Shown here piece by piece: positions 1 through 10,915 of a stretch of 64,000 nucleotides of DNA (positions are counted from its first letter, which is position 1; the number at the start of each line of letters is the position of its first letter). Source of the DNA: Bos javanicus (lineage: Eukaryota; Chordata; Mammalia; Artiodactyla; Bovidae). The notes under the pieces were generated by a model. The model did no database searches. It was not told the origin of the DNA and saw only the letters and a list, made by a program, of their open reading frames with translations. The DNA lies in contig NC_083876.1 in NCBI RefSeq assembly GCF_032452875.1, positions 2,728,001 through 2,792,000 on the forward strand, given 5' to 3'. The position numbers were made by a program, and so were the translations under genes.

Positions 1-215
1 TTTGCACCAGGCATAACCAAAAGGAGGAGACTGGAAGTCCAAAAGGGGGAAGCCAAGAAGAATCCACAGGAAGGATGAAGGGGACTCCTTTGGGAGTGTC
101 TGACTAATAAACGATCTGTCTGCTTGAGCTGAACTGAGCTGTAACCTGTCTGTTTTCTATATCATTGTTCCAAATTTTCATCACTTGTGATGAGACAAGA
201 ACCAAGGAAGAGAAA
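1..215 (+). repeat. Possible 3' part of an LTR
   Basis: The stretch has a polyadenylation-type signal (aataaa, near 108) followed by T/C-rich sequence and ends in gagacaagaacc, a layout like the R-U5 part of a retroviral LTR. The 5' part would lie outside the window, so TG...CA ends and a target duplication cannot be tested. No gag, pol or env sequence follows. This is a composition and layout guess, not a recognised family. Confidence 0.3.
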
Positions 216-536
216 TAAACAGACCTGACATGTGGATACTACTTTCAGTATATGGAACAGTGTGTGTTATGCATTTTCACATTCTGTGAGTTAGCCTTCA
301 TTTTACCACCCACACTTCAACTCTCCTCTTCCCTCCTCTGATGATCCTTCCTCAGAGCAGATCAGTCTGCTTCATCGACTCTCTGTAACACACCTATTCC
401 TAAGGAAAGCTTTGGTTGCTTCTAGAAAGTTCATGTGTTATATACACTAGTTCATACTTATGACTTCAAGTCACAAGCATTAAAAAATTTAATTGTCTAT
501 GGAATATATCCATCTTTTTAATAAGTATCTAAACAA
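216..536. other. Background, no gene seen
   Basis: AT-rich sequence with no long open frame, no recognisable repeat and no RNA structure that I can support. Confidence 0.5.
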
Positions 537-918
537 GAAGAATTGATGCTTTTGAACTGTGGTGTTGGAGAAGACTCTTGAGAGTCCCTTGGACTGCAAG
601 GAGATCCAACCAGTCTATTCTAAAGGAGATCAGCCCTGGGATTTCTTTGGAAGGAATGATGCTAAAGCTGAAACTCCAGTACTTTGGCCACCTCATGCGA
701 AGAGTTGACTCATTGGAAAAGACTCTGATGCTGGGAGGGATTGGGGGAAGGAAGAGAAGGGGACAACAGAGGATGAGATGGCTGGATGACATCACTGACT
801 TCATGGACATGAGTCTGAGTGAACTCCGGGAGTTGGTGCTGGACAGGAAGGCCTGGCATGCTGCGATTCATGGGGTCTCAAGGAGTCGGACAGGACTGAA
901 TGACTGATCTGATCTGAC
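537..918 (+). mobile_element. BovB LINE, 3' end (5'-truncated)
   Basis: The last ~380 bp of a BovB element. A frame at 578-907 encodes the family's C-terminal region, with LKLQYFGHLMRR near residues 29-40 and QQRMRWLDDITD near 63-74. The 3' tail is a run of gatct pentamers (gactgatctgatctgac). BovB is an RTE-type non-LTR retrotransposon whose single protein carries an APE-like endonuclease and a reverse transcriptase. This copy has neither catalytic part. It abuts the 5' region of the older BovB that starts at about 919, so it either inserted at that element's edge or the two lie head to tail. No target-site duplication was found. Confidence 0.88.
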
Positions 919-2900
919 AATGCTGTAAGATCAACATTGCATAGGAACCTAGAATGTTAAATCCATTGAATTGAGGTAAATTGGACGTGGTCAAACAGAA
1001 GATGGGAAGAATGAACATTGACATCTTAGGAATCAGTGAACTAAAATGGAAGAGAATGAGCAAATTTAATTTAGATGACCATTTTATATACTAGCATAGG
1101 CAAAAATCCCCTAAAAGAAATGAAATAGCCCTCATAAGAGTCTGAAATGCAGTACCTGGGAGCAATCTCAAAAACAACAGAATAATCTCAATTTTTTTCT
1201 TTTTTTTTAAAGCAAACCATTCAGTATCACAGTAACCCAAAGTCTATGCCCCAACAACTAACGCTGAGGAAGCTGAAGTTGACCAGTTCTAGGAAAACTT
1301 AAAAGACCATCTAGAACTAACACCAAAAAAAAAAAAAAAAAAAAAAATTTCCTTTTCATGATGGGGAATTGGAATGCAAAAGTAGGAAATCAAGAGAGAC
1401 CTAGAGTAGCAGGTACGTTTGGCCTCAGACATAGCAGGGAAAATGGTAGCAAGAGTTTTGCCAAGAGAACACACTGGCCATAGCAAATACTCTCTTCCAA
1501 CAACAAAAGAGATGACTCTAGACTTGTATATCACAAGGCAATCAATACCAAAGTCAGATTAGTTATATTATTTGGAGCCAAAATTCTAAAAGATTTATAG
1601 TTTATATAGTCAGCAGAAAACAATACCTGGAGCTAACTTTGGCTCAAGTCATCAGCAAAATTCAGGTTTAAATTGAAGAAAGTAGGCAAAACCACCAGGG
1701 CATTCAAGTACGACCTCAATCAAATTCCTTATGATTAAACAGGTTACAAATAGATTCAAGATATTAGATCTGGTAGAAAGAGTGCCTGAAGAATGACAGA
1801 CAGAGGTTCATAACATTGTACAGGAGGCAGAGAATAAAACCAGCTCAAGGAAAAAGAAATGCTAGGAGACAAAGTGGTGGTCTGAGAAGACTCAGAAAGA
1901 ACTGAGGAAAGAATAGATGTGAAAGGCAAGGAAGAAAAGGAAGGACTTACCCATGTGAATTCAGCATTCTTGAGAATAACAAGGAGAGATAAGAAGACCT
2001 TAAATGGACAGTGCCAAAAAAATGGAAGAAAAAAATACAATGGGAAAGTCCGGAAATCTCTTCAAGAAAATTAGAAATATCAAGGGAACATTTGATCCAA
2101 GGATGGGCATGATAATGGACAGAGATGGTAAAGAAATAACAGAAACAGAAGAGATTAATAAGAGGTGGTAATAATACAGAAAAGAACTGTACAGAAAAGG
2201 TCTTAATGATGGGGAAACCACGATGTTGTGGTCACTCACCTACAGACATCCTTGAGTGTGAAGTCAAATGTGCCTTAGGAAGCATTACTATGAACAAAAT
2301 AGTGGAGGTGATGGAATTCCAGCTGAGCTATTTAAAATCCTAAAAGAAATGCCATTAAAGTGCTGAACTCAATATGTCACCAAATTTGGAAAACTCAGCA
2401 GTGGCCACAAGAATGGAAAAGGTCACTTTTCATTCCAATCCCAAAGAAGGAAAATGCCAAAAAGTGTTAAAATTACCTTACAATTGTTCTAATCCCGTAT
2501 GTTAGTAAAATTATGCTCAAAATCCTTCAACCTAGGCTTCAGCAATATGTGAACTGAGAGATTCCAGATGTCCAAGCTGGGTATAGAAAAAGCAAAGAAA
2601 GCAGAGATCAAATTGCTAACATTTGTTCCATCATGGAGAAAGCAAGGGGATTCTAGACAAACATCTGCTTCTCCTTTATCAACTATGCTAAAGCCTATGA
2701 CTGTACAAATCACAACAAACTGTGAAAAATTCTGAACGGAATGGGAATACCAGACAACCTTACTTGTCTCTTAAGAAGCCCGTAAGTGTGTCAAGAAGAA
2801 AAAGTAGAAACTTACATGGAACATCTAACAGGTTCAAAATTGGGAAAGGAATATGTCAAGGATGTATATTGTCACTCTGTTTATTTAACATATATATGTA
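919..2900 (+). mobile_element. BovB LINE, old near-complete copy, 5' segment
   Basis: Diverged BovB running from just upstream of the endonuclease domain (about 940-1600), through the linker (1600-2400), to the middle of the reverse-transcriptase region (2400-2900). It can be followed by family-typical blocks such as aggaatcagtgaactaaaatg near 1027 and ggtgatggaattccagc near 2307. Many indels, stops and an A-tract at 1325-1347 destroy the frame. At about 2900, inside the RT region (gtttatttaacatatatatg), it is cut by a younger BovB. It resumes at about 4765 with agtacatc, as the family order predicts. Together the two parts form most of a full-length element, clearly older than the copy that split it. 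Confidence 0.85.
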
Positions 2901-3000
2901 CAGTGGCCATAGGACTGGAAAAGGTCAGTTTTCATTCCAATCCCAAAGAAAGGCAATGCCAAAGAATGCTCAAACTACCACACAATTGTACTCATCTCAC

Positions 3001-3276
3001 AAGGCAATGGCACCCCACTCCAGTATTCTTGCCTGGAAAATCCCCTGGATGGAGGAACCTGGTGGGCTGCAGTCCATGGGGTCGCTAAGAGTTGGACATG
3101 ACTGAGCAACTTCACTTTCACTTTTCACTTTCACGCACTGGAGAAGGAAATGGAAAAACACTCCATTGCTCTTACCTGGAGAATCCCAGGGACGGGGGAG
3201 CCTGGTGGGCTGCCGTCTATGTGGTCGCACAGAGTCGGACACGACTGAAGCGACTTAGCAGCAGAAGCAGCAGCAG
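3001..3276 (+). mobile_element. Bov-A2 SINE (dimer) inside BovB
   Basis: Two head-to-tail Bov-A units. The first starts aaggcaatggcaccccactc and the second starts at about 3141 with ggagaaggaaatgg. They are joined by the ttcactttcacttttcactt linker, and the element ends in the (cag)n-like tail agcagaagcagcagcag. It splits the BovB RT region at ctcatctcac / atgctagtaaag. Only caca is repeated at the junctions (2998-3001 and 3277-3280), a very short duplication. Bov-A2 is non-coding and was mobilised by the BovB machinery. Confidence 0.93.
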
Positions 3277-3293
3277 CACATGCTAGTAAAGTA

Positions 3294-3854
3294 ATGCTCA
3301 AAATTCTCCAAGCCAGGCTTCAGGAATACGTGAACCGTGAACTTCCTGATGTGCAAGCTGGTTTTAGAAAAGGCAGAGGAACCAGAGATCAAATTGCCAA
3401 CATTTGCTGGATAATGGAAAAAGCAAGAGAGTTCCAGAAGAACATCTATTTCTGCTTTATTGACTATGGCAAAGCCTTTGACTGTGTTTGTCACAATAAA
3501 CTGTGGAAAATCCTGAAAGACATGGGAATAGCAGACCACCTGATCTGCCTCTTGAGAAATTTGTATGCAAGTCAGGAAGCAACAGTTACAACTGGACATG
3601 GAACAACAGACTGGTTCCAAATAGGAAAAGGAGTATGTCAAGGCTGTATATTGTCACCCTGCTTATTTAACTTATATGCTGAGTACATCATGAGAAACAC
3701 TGGACTGGAAGAAACACAAACTGGAATCAAGATTGCCAGGAGAAATATCAATAACCTCAGCTATGCAGATGACACCACCCTTATGGCAAAAAGTGAAGAG
3801 GACCTAAAAAGCCTCTTGATGAAAGTAAAATTGAAGACTGAAAAGTTGGCTTAA
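3294..3854 (+). pseudogene. BovB reverse-transcriptase fragment (186 codons open)
   Basis: One of the longest intact stretches of BovB coding sequence here. It starts after the Bov-A2 and covers the RT core. RKGRGTRDQI is at about residues 25-34. Motif A, FIDYGKAFD, is at about 55-63 with its catalytic Asp. Motif B, GVCQGCILSPCLFNLY, is at about 113-128. Motif C, YADD, is at about 157-160. Catalytic residues are therefore still present. The frame ends early at KLA because one A is missing from the run at about 3840 (gaaaag where other copies have gaaaaag). After that the C-terminal frame continues at 3881-4138, out of phase. There is no start codon of its own, no endonuclease and no promoter, so this is a decayed fragment and not a gene. 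Confidence 0.85.
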
Positions 3855-4545
3855 AGCTCAACATTCAGAAAACGAAGATCATGGCATCCGGTCCCATCAC
3901 TTCATGGGAAATAGATGGGGAAACAGTGGAATCAGTGTCAGACTTTATATTTCTGGGCTCCAAAATCACTGCAGATGGTGACTGCAGCCATGAAATTAAA
4001 AGGTGCTTGCTCCTTGGAAGGAAAGTTATGACCAACCTAGACAACATATTCAAAAGCAGAGACATTACTTTGCCAACAAAGGTTCGTCTAGTCAAGGCTA
4101 TGATTTTTCCTGTGGTCATGTATGGATGTGTGATTTGAACTGTGAAGAAGGCTGAGCGCCAAAGAATTAGTGCTTTTGAACTGTGTTGTTGGAGAAGACT
4201 CTTGAGAGTCCCTTGGACTGCAAGTAGATCCAACCAGTCCATTCTAAAGGATATCAGCCCTGGGATTTCTTTGGCAGGAATGATGCTAAAGCTGAAACTC
4301 CAGTACTTTGGCCACCTCATGTGAAGAGTTGGCTCATTGGAAAAGACTCTGATGCTGGGAGGGATTGGGGGCAGGAGGAGAAGGGGTCGACAGAGGATGA
4401 GATGGCTTAATGGCATCACTGACTCGATGGACGTGAGTCTGAGTGAACTCCAGGAGTTGGTGATGGACAGGGAGGCCTGGGGTGCTGAGATTCATGGGGT
4501 CACAAAGAGTTGGACATGACTGAGCGACTGAACTGAATGTACAGT

Positions 4546-4764
4546 GAAAGTGAAATTGTTAGTCAGTCAGTTGTGTAAACTCTTTGCGACCCCATTAACA
4601 ATGGTCTGCCATGCTCCTATGTCCATCAATTCTTCAGGCAAGAATACTGGAGTGGGTTGCCATGCCCTTCTCCAGAGTATCATCCTGATCCAGGGATCAA
4701 ACCTGGATCTCCTGCATTGCATGCAGATGCTTTACTGTCTCCACCAATAGGGAAGATCATTCAT
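4546..4764 (-). mobile_element. Bov-tA SINE
   Basis: Read on the minus strand, a tRNA-Glu-like head (plus-strand end ...ccaccaatagggaag) is followed by the BovB-derived body and ends at agtgaaagtg. Typical body blocks are aggcaagaatactggagtgg and ggtttgatccctgga (revcomp). It lies between the tail of the young BovB and the resumption of the old BovB. Confidence 0.88.
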
Positions 4765-5560
4765 AGTACATCTTGTGAAATATCAGACTGCATGTATCAC
4801 AAGCTGGAGTCTAGATTGCCAAGAGAAATATTAACAGTGTGAAACAAGTAGATGATACTATTATCATGGCAGAAATTGAAGAGGAACTAAAGAGCTTCTA
4901 GATGAGGGTGAAAGTGGAGAATGAAAAACTGAATTAAAACTCAAGATTTAAAAAACTATGGTCATGGCTTCTGATCCCATCACTCCATGCAGGTAGAAGG
5001 GGAAAACGTGTAAGTGGTGACATAGTTTCTTTTCTTGGGTTCCAAAATCACTACATATGGCAACTGAAGCCATGAAATTAAAAGATGTTTGCTCCTTGGA
5101 AAGAAAGCTATGACAAACCTAGATAATGTGTTAAAAAGCAGACAGATCACTTTACTGACAAAAATCCATATAGTCAAAGCTATGGCTTTTCCAGTAGCCA
5201 TGTACAGAATTGATGGCTTTGAATTGTGATACTGGAGAAGATTTTTGAGTCTCTTGTTCTGCAAGAATATTAAACCAATCAATCATCAAGGAAATCAATC
5301 TTAAATATGCTGAAGCTGAAGCTCCAAAACTTTGGCCTCCTGATGCAAATAACCATCTCTTTGGAAAAGACCCTTATGCTGGGAAAGATTGAAGGCAAAA
5401 GGAGAGGATTGCAGAGGATGAGTTGGTTAATGGGTGGCATCACTCACTCAATGGACACAAATTTGTACAAACTATGGGAGATAGTGAAGGACAAGGAAAT
5501 ATAGTGTCCTGTAATCCATTAAGTACAAAAGGTTGGGCATGACTTAGCAACTGAACTACA
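4765..5560 (+). mobile_element. BovB LINE, old copy, 3' segment
   Basis: This is the continuation of the BovB that was cut at about 2900. It resumes with agtacatcttgtgaaat, passes the degraded YADD block (agtagatgatactattatc near 4848) and the C-terminal region (ctgaagctgaagctccaaaa), and ends near gactTagcaactgaacta. It is strongly diverged, with several indels. Its order and orientation match 919-2900, which supports a single older insertion later split by a ~1.86-kb BovB plus Bov-tA block. Confidence 0.82.
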
Positions 5561-5720
5561 CCAGCAATCACACAATCTGCAGTTGGATTCAACCCAAGGT
5601 AATGGTGCCAGTGATATGGCAGAATCAAGAATATGGAAGAATCTGATATAGGAAGGCTGGCTATATGCTATTCACAGATTTTCCACTGTACTGACTGCCA
5701 TGTTCAAGGGTCAACTGCAT
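5561..5720. mobile_element. Possible MER2/Tigger-like DNA transposon remnant
   Basis: The right edge gttcaagggtcaactg (about 5702-5717) reads cagttgacccttgaac on the minus strand, which resembles the terminal inverted repeat of pogo/Tigger-group elements. An internal gttggattcaaccc block also fits. The matching left terminus was not found, so it is a truncated, old remnant at best. Confidence 0.35.
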
Positions 5721-8250
5721 TTGAATTTTGCACCAAATAATATGATTTGAATAATTACACAGTTGATGCATCAAAAGAATTTTCAAAAACTGCAAAGGAT
5801 GGCAAAAGGGCAACAAAATTATGTTGTTGTCAAAAGAGAAAAGAAAATATCCCAGAGTCCAAGACTAGAAAGGTTTTTTGGTTTTATTTTACTTTGAGAT
5901 GTGAGGAAATTGCAAATGAATATTCACAGATTGTTCATGGGCAGAGTTGAAAATCCATTGCTGACCTTATTTTTTCCACCAAATTATTAGCACTGCCTCT
6001 AAAAGAGTCTCAAGGGCGGGGTGCGGGGGGGGGGGGGGCAGATCCCCAGGGTATATTACAGAAATCTTAAAACAGCTGAACGTTGACAAGAGAAAGTGTG
6101 CTAAATGACCTTCTTTATAATCACTCATGGAAGGTAATTAGAGAGGTGGAATCAAAAGATGAAATTAGGAGAACCTAGTTATTCATTCCAAATATGAGTA
6201 AGTTTTCAAAATGAATATTCAAAGATGAAATGTGGCACCTTGGAAAGTATTGAATTAGTCATCAAAGGAAACACTCAGGTTTAAGGAAGATAAATGTAAG
6301 CAAAGTACTGGAGTCGGTATTCAAGAATCACAGATGGTTAAACTAGGTAAAATTTTATTTTTTACAAGTCTATAAATATAATTGCATGCCAAAAGTGATC
6401 AATTTTTAAGAAATGGCAAGTAACCATTGGTTGGATTAGTTAATAACTCAGTTCTTATATAGTCGAGAAACTGCAAATAAGCCTTTGTGTTAAGGTTGAT
6501 GGATGTGACAACATATATGTTTTAGATGTTTCTCTTTCTTTCCGGTGAGTTAAGAAAATAGAAATTGTAAACCACTGTGTATCTGATACTATGGTATATA
6601 CTCAGAAAGTGAGTGTGAAATAAATGGCAATATAAATTTAGCTTCGAAAAAAATGATTGAGGAAGAGTGGTCCTTTCAAAGTACTCAATTTCTTGATCTG
6701 AATATTTTAATAGCCCATCTATTGATTGACTGATTTTCATTACTTCACTTAAAACCTAGAACCCAGTTTTACAGAGGGTTTTGTCTACACAAACATATTA
6801 TGTAAACCTATTAAGAAAGGTAGGAACAGCTAAATCTTATGCAGTAAAGTTCCACTTGATCTTCCTTCATTAACTAACTTTTAGTAAGTGAGAAGACTCA
6901 CCTGTAAAGTAGACTGTCCTGTAGCAAATTGTCTGCCTTGTAGGCTGTAGTCACAGCTCATCTTGACCTTGCTATTTGTGTAAGTATTAGGTTGGATAAT
7001 TACCTTATTTGTCACTACTTTGCAGTCCCTAGTTAGCCACTTGGCATATTTAGCTTTCCATTTACAGCCTGCAGCTTACACAGTCCCCAGAACACACCCC
7101 ATGTTACTCATTAGCATCAGAGTTCTTTCTCTCTCTCTTTCTAAACTCATGTCTAACATAAATCTGCTAGGTCTCCCAGAGACATTGTGTTGTGAAACTC
7201 TTATGAACTGGAAGCAATTTACTAGAGAAGTAATTATTTTACCTAAAATTATGCTACAAATCATTATTTGAATAAACACTATTTTCTTGTTAAAATAATA
7301 CATGGTTTCTTTCAAAAGAAAAATCTATCACATTTTATAGTGTTTAAAAGAGTAAATGACAATGTTATGTGTCAGGAAAAAATAACTAACTTCAAACATT
7401 ACAATACAATTATAACTATGTAACTGATCTAAAAAAATTAATATATCCAATTATTTTCTATAACTTTAATGACTTTGAGAAAATATATGTAGCTTGCATC
7501 TATACAATTTAAAAGTCAGGTGATTTTTATAGATATTAATTTGTATCTCTTGAAGCAAATTGTTCATTTTCAATGCAGTATTATGCACTATCATCATGTT
7601 TATTCGATGATAATTAAAGGAGTGACAAAACATACTCCAAAATCAATTAGTGACTTATATTGTAGTGAATGACTATTAGTGAAAACAAGATTCATTTTCA
7701 TTTTTTTCTAAACCACAGAAATTTAAGGACGTCATCATTTCTACTTTTGAATGTAGCTGAAAATAACACCCAATAATTTATATGCATATTTTATATTACT
7801 TAATTATATTCACCTAAATGCCTTGATTTATGTGTAAAATATAAGATAAACATACAAAATGTTTTTAAAATTTTAATATTAAGTTTTTAAGGAAAGTTTA
7901 ATAGGATAAATTTAAACTCAAGTTTGACTAATTTCTTGTAGATTAATGAAAAACTGAGCTAGTATGTTCAAGGATAAAATTATGATTGCCTGAAAATAAT
8001 GACAGTACTTAAGAAAAATATTTTATTTTCATAAGATTATAATTTTTTTTACTTTCAGATTACCATGATATATTTTACTTTTAAAAATACTATTAATTAT
8101 ATAAGTCTAGGTTGTTTTGTTAGGATATGATTGCTTAAACATATTGCTTAAAATGATTCAATTTATAAATTATTTTTGTTTGAACTCTAACTTTAAAATA
8201 ATTAAGCATACTTTTGTTGTTGAAGATGATGTTATTATTGTTGTAACAGA
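5721..8250. other. AT-rich background, no gene seen
   Basis: No frame with coding character and no recognised repeat, except a G-run (listed separately), a short ct-rich run near 7127-7141 and simple AT-rich stretches around 7380-8200. The small open frames are what AT-rich DNA gives by chance. Confidence 0.5.
6016..6038 (+). repeat. G-rich tract with quadruplex potential
   Basis: ggcggggtgc is followed by an uninterrupted run of about 14 G. Runs of at least three G separated by one to three bases can fold into G-quadruplexes, and long G-runs are unstable in length. It sits in otherwise AT-rich sequence. Confidence 0.7.
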
Positions 8251-8376
8251 GCAGTGATTCTCAAAGTATGGTCTTTGGGACAAATAGCATCAGCATTATC
8301 TAGAAACTTGTAAGAAAAGCAGAACATTTGACTTCATCTGAGATCTACTGAATTGGTAACTTTGGACTTGAAAGGT

Positions 8377-8895
8377 TGTTGTTGAATCACGTGAAGACAC
8401 CGGGACTCTTGGCCCCCGGAGGAGAAGAATTCAATCCGGGGCCAGAGACGAGGCTTGATCGCTCAGAGCTTTTGTGTAATAAAGTTTTATTAAAGTATAA
8501 AGGAGGTAGAGAAAGCTTCTGACATAGGTATCAGAAGGGGGCAGAAAGAGTACCCGCTTGCTAGTGTTAACAATGAAGTTATATCATCCAAAGAATATCT
8601 GGAGGTTGTAAAGACCTCATCAGACCTACTCCCATAATTTACATTTTAAGATAACACTGTCCTCAGGCAAGATACATCCTTGTAAAGACCAGGTCTACTC
8701 CCATAATTAGCATTTTAAGATAACAGAAGGTTTAATCCAAAGACTGTCCTTAGGCAGGATACATCATTGTTATATAATCCTAAGGAATGCGGAGAAAGAA
8801 AAAAAATTGTCCTTTCTTCCTCCTTGAGAATTCCAGACCCTTCTCTCCTTGGGGACCTCTAGACTCCCTATCAACCTGCCTAGGAAATGACTCAG
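8377..8895 (-). mobile_element. Solo LTR of an endogenous retrovirus (BTLTR1/ERVK-like)
   Basis: Read on the minus strand, the order is a U3-like part, a polyadenylation signal (aataaaac, about 8480-8489 on plus), a short R and a C-rich U5 ending cacgtgattcaacaaca. This is the order of a retroviral LTR and resembles the ruminant LTR I know as BTLTR1. The distal boundary is uncertain (8873-8900), and I could not define a 6-bp target duplication. No primer-binding site or internal viral genes adjoin it, so it is a solo LTR left by recombination. It may retain promoter or polyadenylation activity, but nothing here shows that. Confidence 0.6.
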
Positions 8896-9114
8896 ACTGA
8901 GGTCAAGTAATGGATGTTTTAACAAGTCCACTGGATGATTCCCATAATATGCTGAAGATTAAGATTAACTAACCTAGGAGTTCTCAAATAAGGAGAAATA
9001 TTAGAATTATCAGATTAGTTAAAATAAGTAAGTGCATAAGGCTCATCTTCTAGTAGCTAAAATGCATCATCTGGTGAGATGACCAGTATTTATTAAAGCA
9101 CCTGATTGATGATG

Positions 9115-9192
9115 CACAGGGAAGCCTGGTGTGCTGAAGTCCATGGAGTTGCAAAGAGTGAGACAGGACTGAACAACTGAAGTGAACTGATA
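9115..9192 (+). mobile_element. BovB/Bov-A tail fragment
   Basis: About 75 bp matching only the extreme 3' end of the BovB/Bov-A group, from agggaagcctggtgtgctg to ggactgaacaactgaagtg. It is embedded in the distal part of the MER5A-like remnant. It is too short to say whether a LINE or a SINE supplied it. Confidence 0.75.
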
Positions 9193-9384
9193 ATGTGTAG
9201 CCAGAATTGAGAACTGCTGGTCTCACCTACCATGCAAGTGAGCTTACTTCATTCCTCTTTCATTGTTCTGGACCTGAAGGCATGCCTGCTCTTTTATTGA
9301 CCTTTTGATTAAAACATTACTGCCTGATCAATGAACTTTAATATCCAAAACGAGTCATTCACATTTTGTTAGCAAAATGAGAAA

Positions 9385-9856
9385 TCATTTCCCTGACAAA
9401 AGTCCATATATTTAAAACTATGATTAGCCCAGTAGTCTTGGATAGATGTGAGAGTTTGGACATAAAAAAGGCTGTGGTGCTGGAGAAGACTCTTGAGAGT
9501 CCCTTGGTCTTCAAGGTGATCAAACTAAAGGAAACTTCAAGGTGATCATCCTAAAGGAAATCAAAACTGAATGTTCATTGGAAGGGCTGATGCTGAAGCT
9601 GAAGCTCCAATACTTTGGCCACCTGATAAGAAGAGCTGACTCATGGATTGTGATGCTGGGACAAACGGAGGGCAAAAGGAAAAGGGGACATCAGAGGATG
9701 AGATGGTTACATAGCATCACCAATTCAATGGAAATGAATTTGAGCAAATTCCAGGAGATAGTGGAGGACAGAGGGCACTGGTGTGCTGCAGTCCATGGTG
9801 TTGAAAGGAGTGGGAGAGTGGGACGTGACTTAGTGACTGAACAACAGCAACAATAA
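9385..9856 (+). mobile_element. BovB LINE, 3' end (5'-truncated)
   Basis: It runs from the region after the RT core (ccctgacaaaagtccat) to the tail (gtgacttagtgactgaacaac). A frame at 9542-9856 keeps the C-terminal blocks LKLKLQYFGHLIRR and GHQRMRWLHSITNSM. An internal 26-bp tandem duplication (9509-9534 and 9535-9560, 24 of 26 bases identical) interrupts the alignment with the family. It is moderately old. Confidence 0.87.
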
Positions 9857-10597
9857 TGAGATTATAGTTATTTAAAACTGACAAAGAAATGTACACAAAT
9901 AGTAAACTTAGGACTATCTGACAAAATCCCAGTCATGGCAGGGATTTGATAAGTATCTAAAGATTTGAATGCCCAGATATTTTAAGTAGCATGTTTTGTT
10001 TTTCTTTCTTTTTTTTTTTTATGTTGTTATTCATTACTCTAAATTTAGTGTTTCTCAACAGAATTATCATTTGTAAGAATTAAGGAATGGGTTTGTAGTC
10101 TACAAGATTATGAATACAATAATTTATATGTGGCAATTAGGTCATTTTTTCAAATAATTGCAATTTTCAAATATTTCAAAATACTGAATTCTTCAAATAA
10201 TTGCAAAGTTTGCAGTTTCAAATCCCCAATGCTATTTTGAAGTAAAAATAGACAATAAATCTTTTTGAATGTTGCATAAAATGAAGTTATGCTTAGTTGT
10301 AATAATTCTTTATAGAATGTCTTCTAATGTGTCCTTCACATTTTAGACTCTACATAGTTTCTTCTTTCTTTGCTGTACTCAAGAGGGCACTAACCATGAA
10401 TACTTTGTCGTGGAATATCTATCAGATTTCTTTCATAAATAACTTTTATTTATTGTGAACTTTAAAGCATTATACCCACAATTTATTTCAGTACTAACAT
10501 ATTTGCCTATTTCTGTTTTTTCTCACCTGTCCTAAACAAGAATATATCTCATCATGAAATAACAAAAAGAAAAACCTGTTAAACCAACATGTTCAGG
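9857..10597. other. AT-rich background, no gene seen
   Basis: Only a poly-T run near 10008-10020 and AT-rich DNA. No supported gene or repeat family. Confidence 0.5.
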
Positions 10598-10915
10598 TTT
10601 TTTTTTTTTTTAGGATCATGTTTTTTTATTTTTTTCTGTTTTTTTTAAAAATTTATTTATTTTAATTGGAGTCTAATTACTTTACAATATTGTATTGGTT
10701 CTGCCACACATCAACATGAATCCGCCATGGGTGCACATGTGTTCCCCATCCTGAACCCCCCTCCTACCTCAGACCCTGCACTGTCCCTCCAGGTCATCTG
10801 AGTGCACCAGCCCCAAGCATCCTGTATCAAACCTGGATGGGCGATTCATTTCCCATATGACACCATACATGTTTCAGTGCCATTCCCCACATTTCTGCAA
10901 TACCCAGAAGCAGTT
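10598..10915 (-). mobile_element. L1 (bovine type), 3' end only
   Basis: On the minus strand this is the last ~300 bp of an L1 3' UTR. It contains ggttcaggatggggaacaca and gcagaaccaatacaatattg, followed by an A-rich tail that appears as poly-T at 10600-10650 on the plus strand. Severe 5' truncation is typical of L1 insertions. The upstream edge is approximate. Confidence 0.82.

Larger units (their letters stand above)
2901..4541 (+). mobile_element. BovB LINE, younger copy inserted in the older BovB
   Basis: A 5'-truncated BovB starting just before the RT domain (cagtggccataggactgg) and ending in the usual tail (gactgagcgactgaactgaa). It is interrupted at 3001-3276 by a Bov-A2. It keeps long RT blocks and is much closer to the family pattern than the flanking copy, so it is younger. 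The junctions share atgtacagtg: the left copy is at about 2897-2906 and the right at about 4539-4548. Part of that match is also expected from BovB and Bov-tA termini, so the true target duplication may be only atgta. The coding region has a one-base loss in the A-run near 3840 and an in-frame stop after cggatg... near 4136. Confidence 0.88.
8251..9215 (+). mobile_element. MER5A-like hAT-Charlie remnant, split by later insertions
   Basis: agtgattctcaaagtatggt (near 8253) and gcatcagcattatctagaa open a MER5A-type short non-autonomous hAT element. The matching distal part, gttttaacaagtccactgg, is at about 8919-8937 and the far end (agaattgagaactgctgg) is near 9203-9220. The LTR at 8377-8895 and a Bov-A/BovB tail at 9115-9192 sit inside it. 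The remnant is therefore older than both. MER5A carries no coding capacity. Confidence 0.6.

Noticed and set aside
3865..4419. 184-codon minus-strand frame (and similar ones at 18296-18631, 38324-38893, 47326-47691)
   Set aside because: They are the antisense of BovB C-terminal coding sequence. The same 'SHLILCRPLLLLPP' pattern recurs wherever BovB tails occur.
8377..8895. Full endogenous retrovirus
   Set aside because: No internal viral sequence or second LTR is next to it; only an LTR-like unit is visible.
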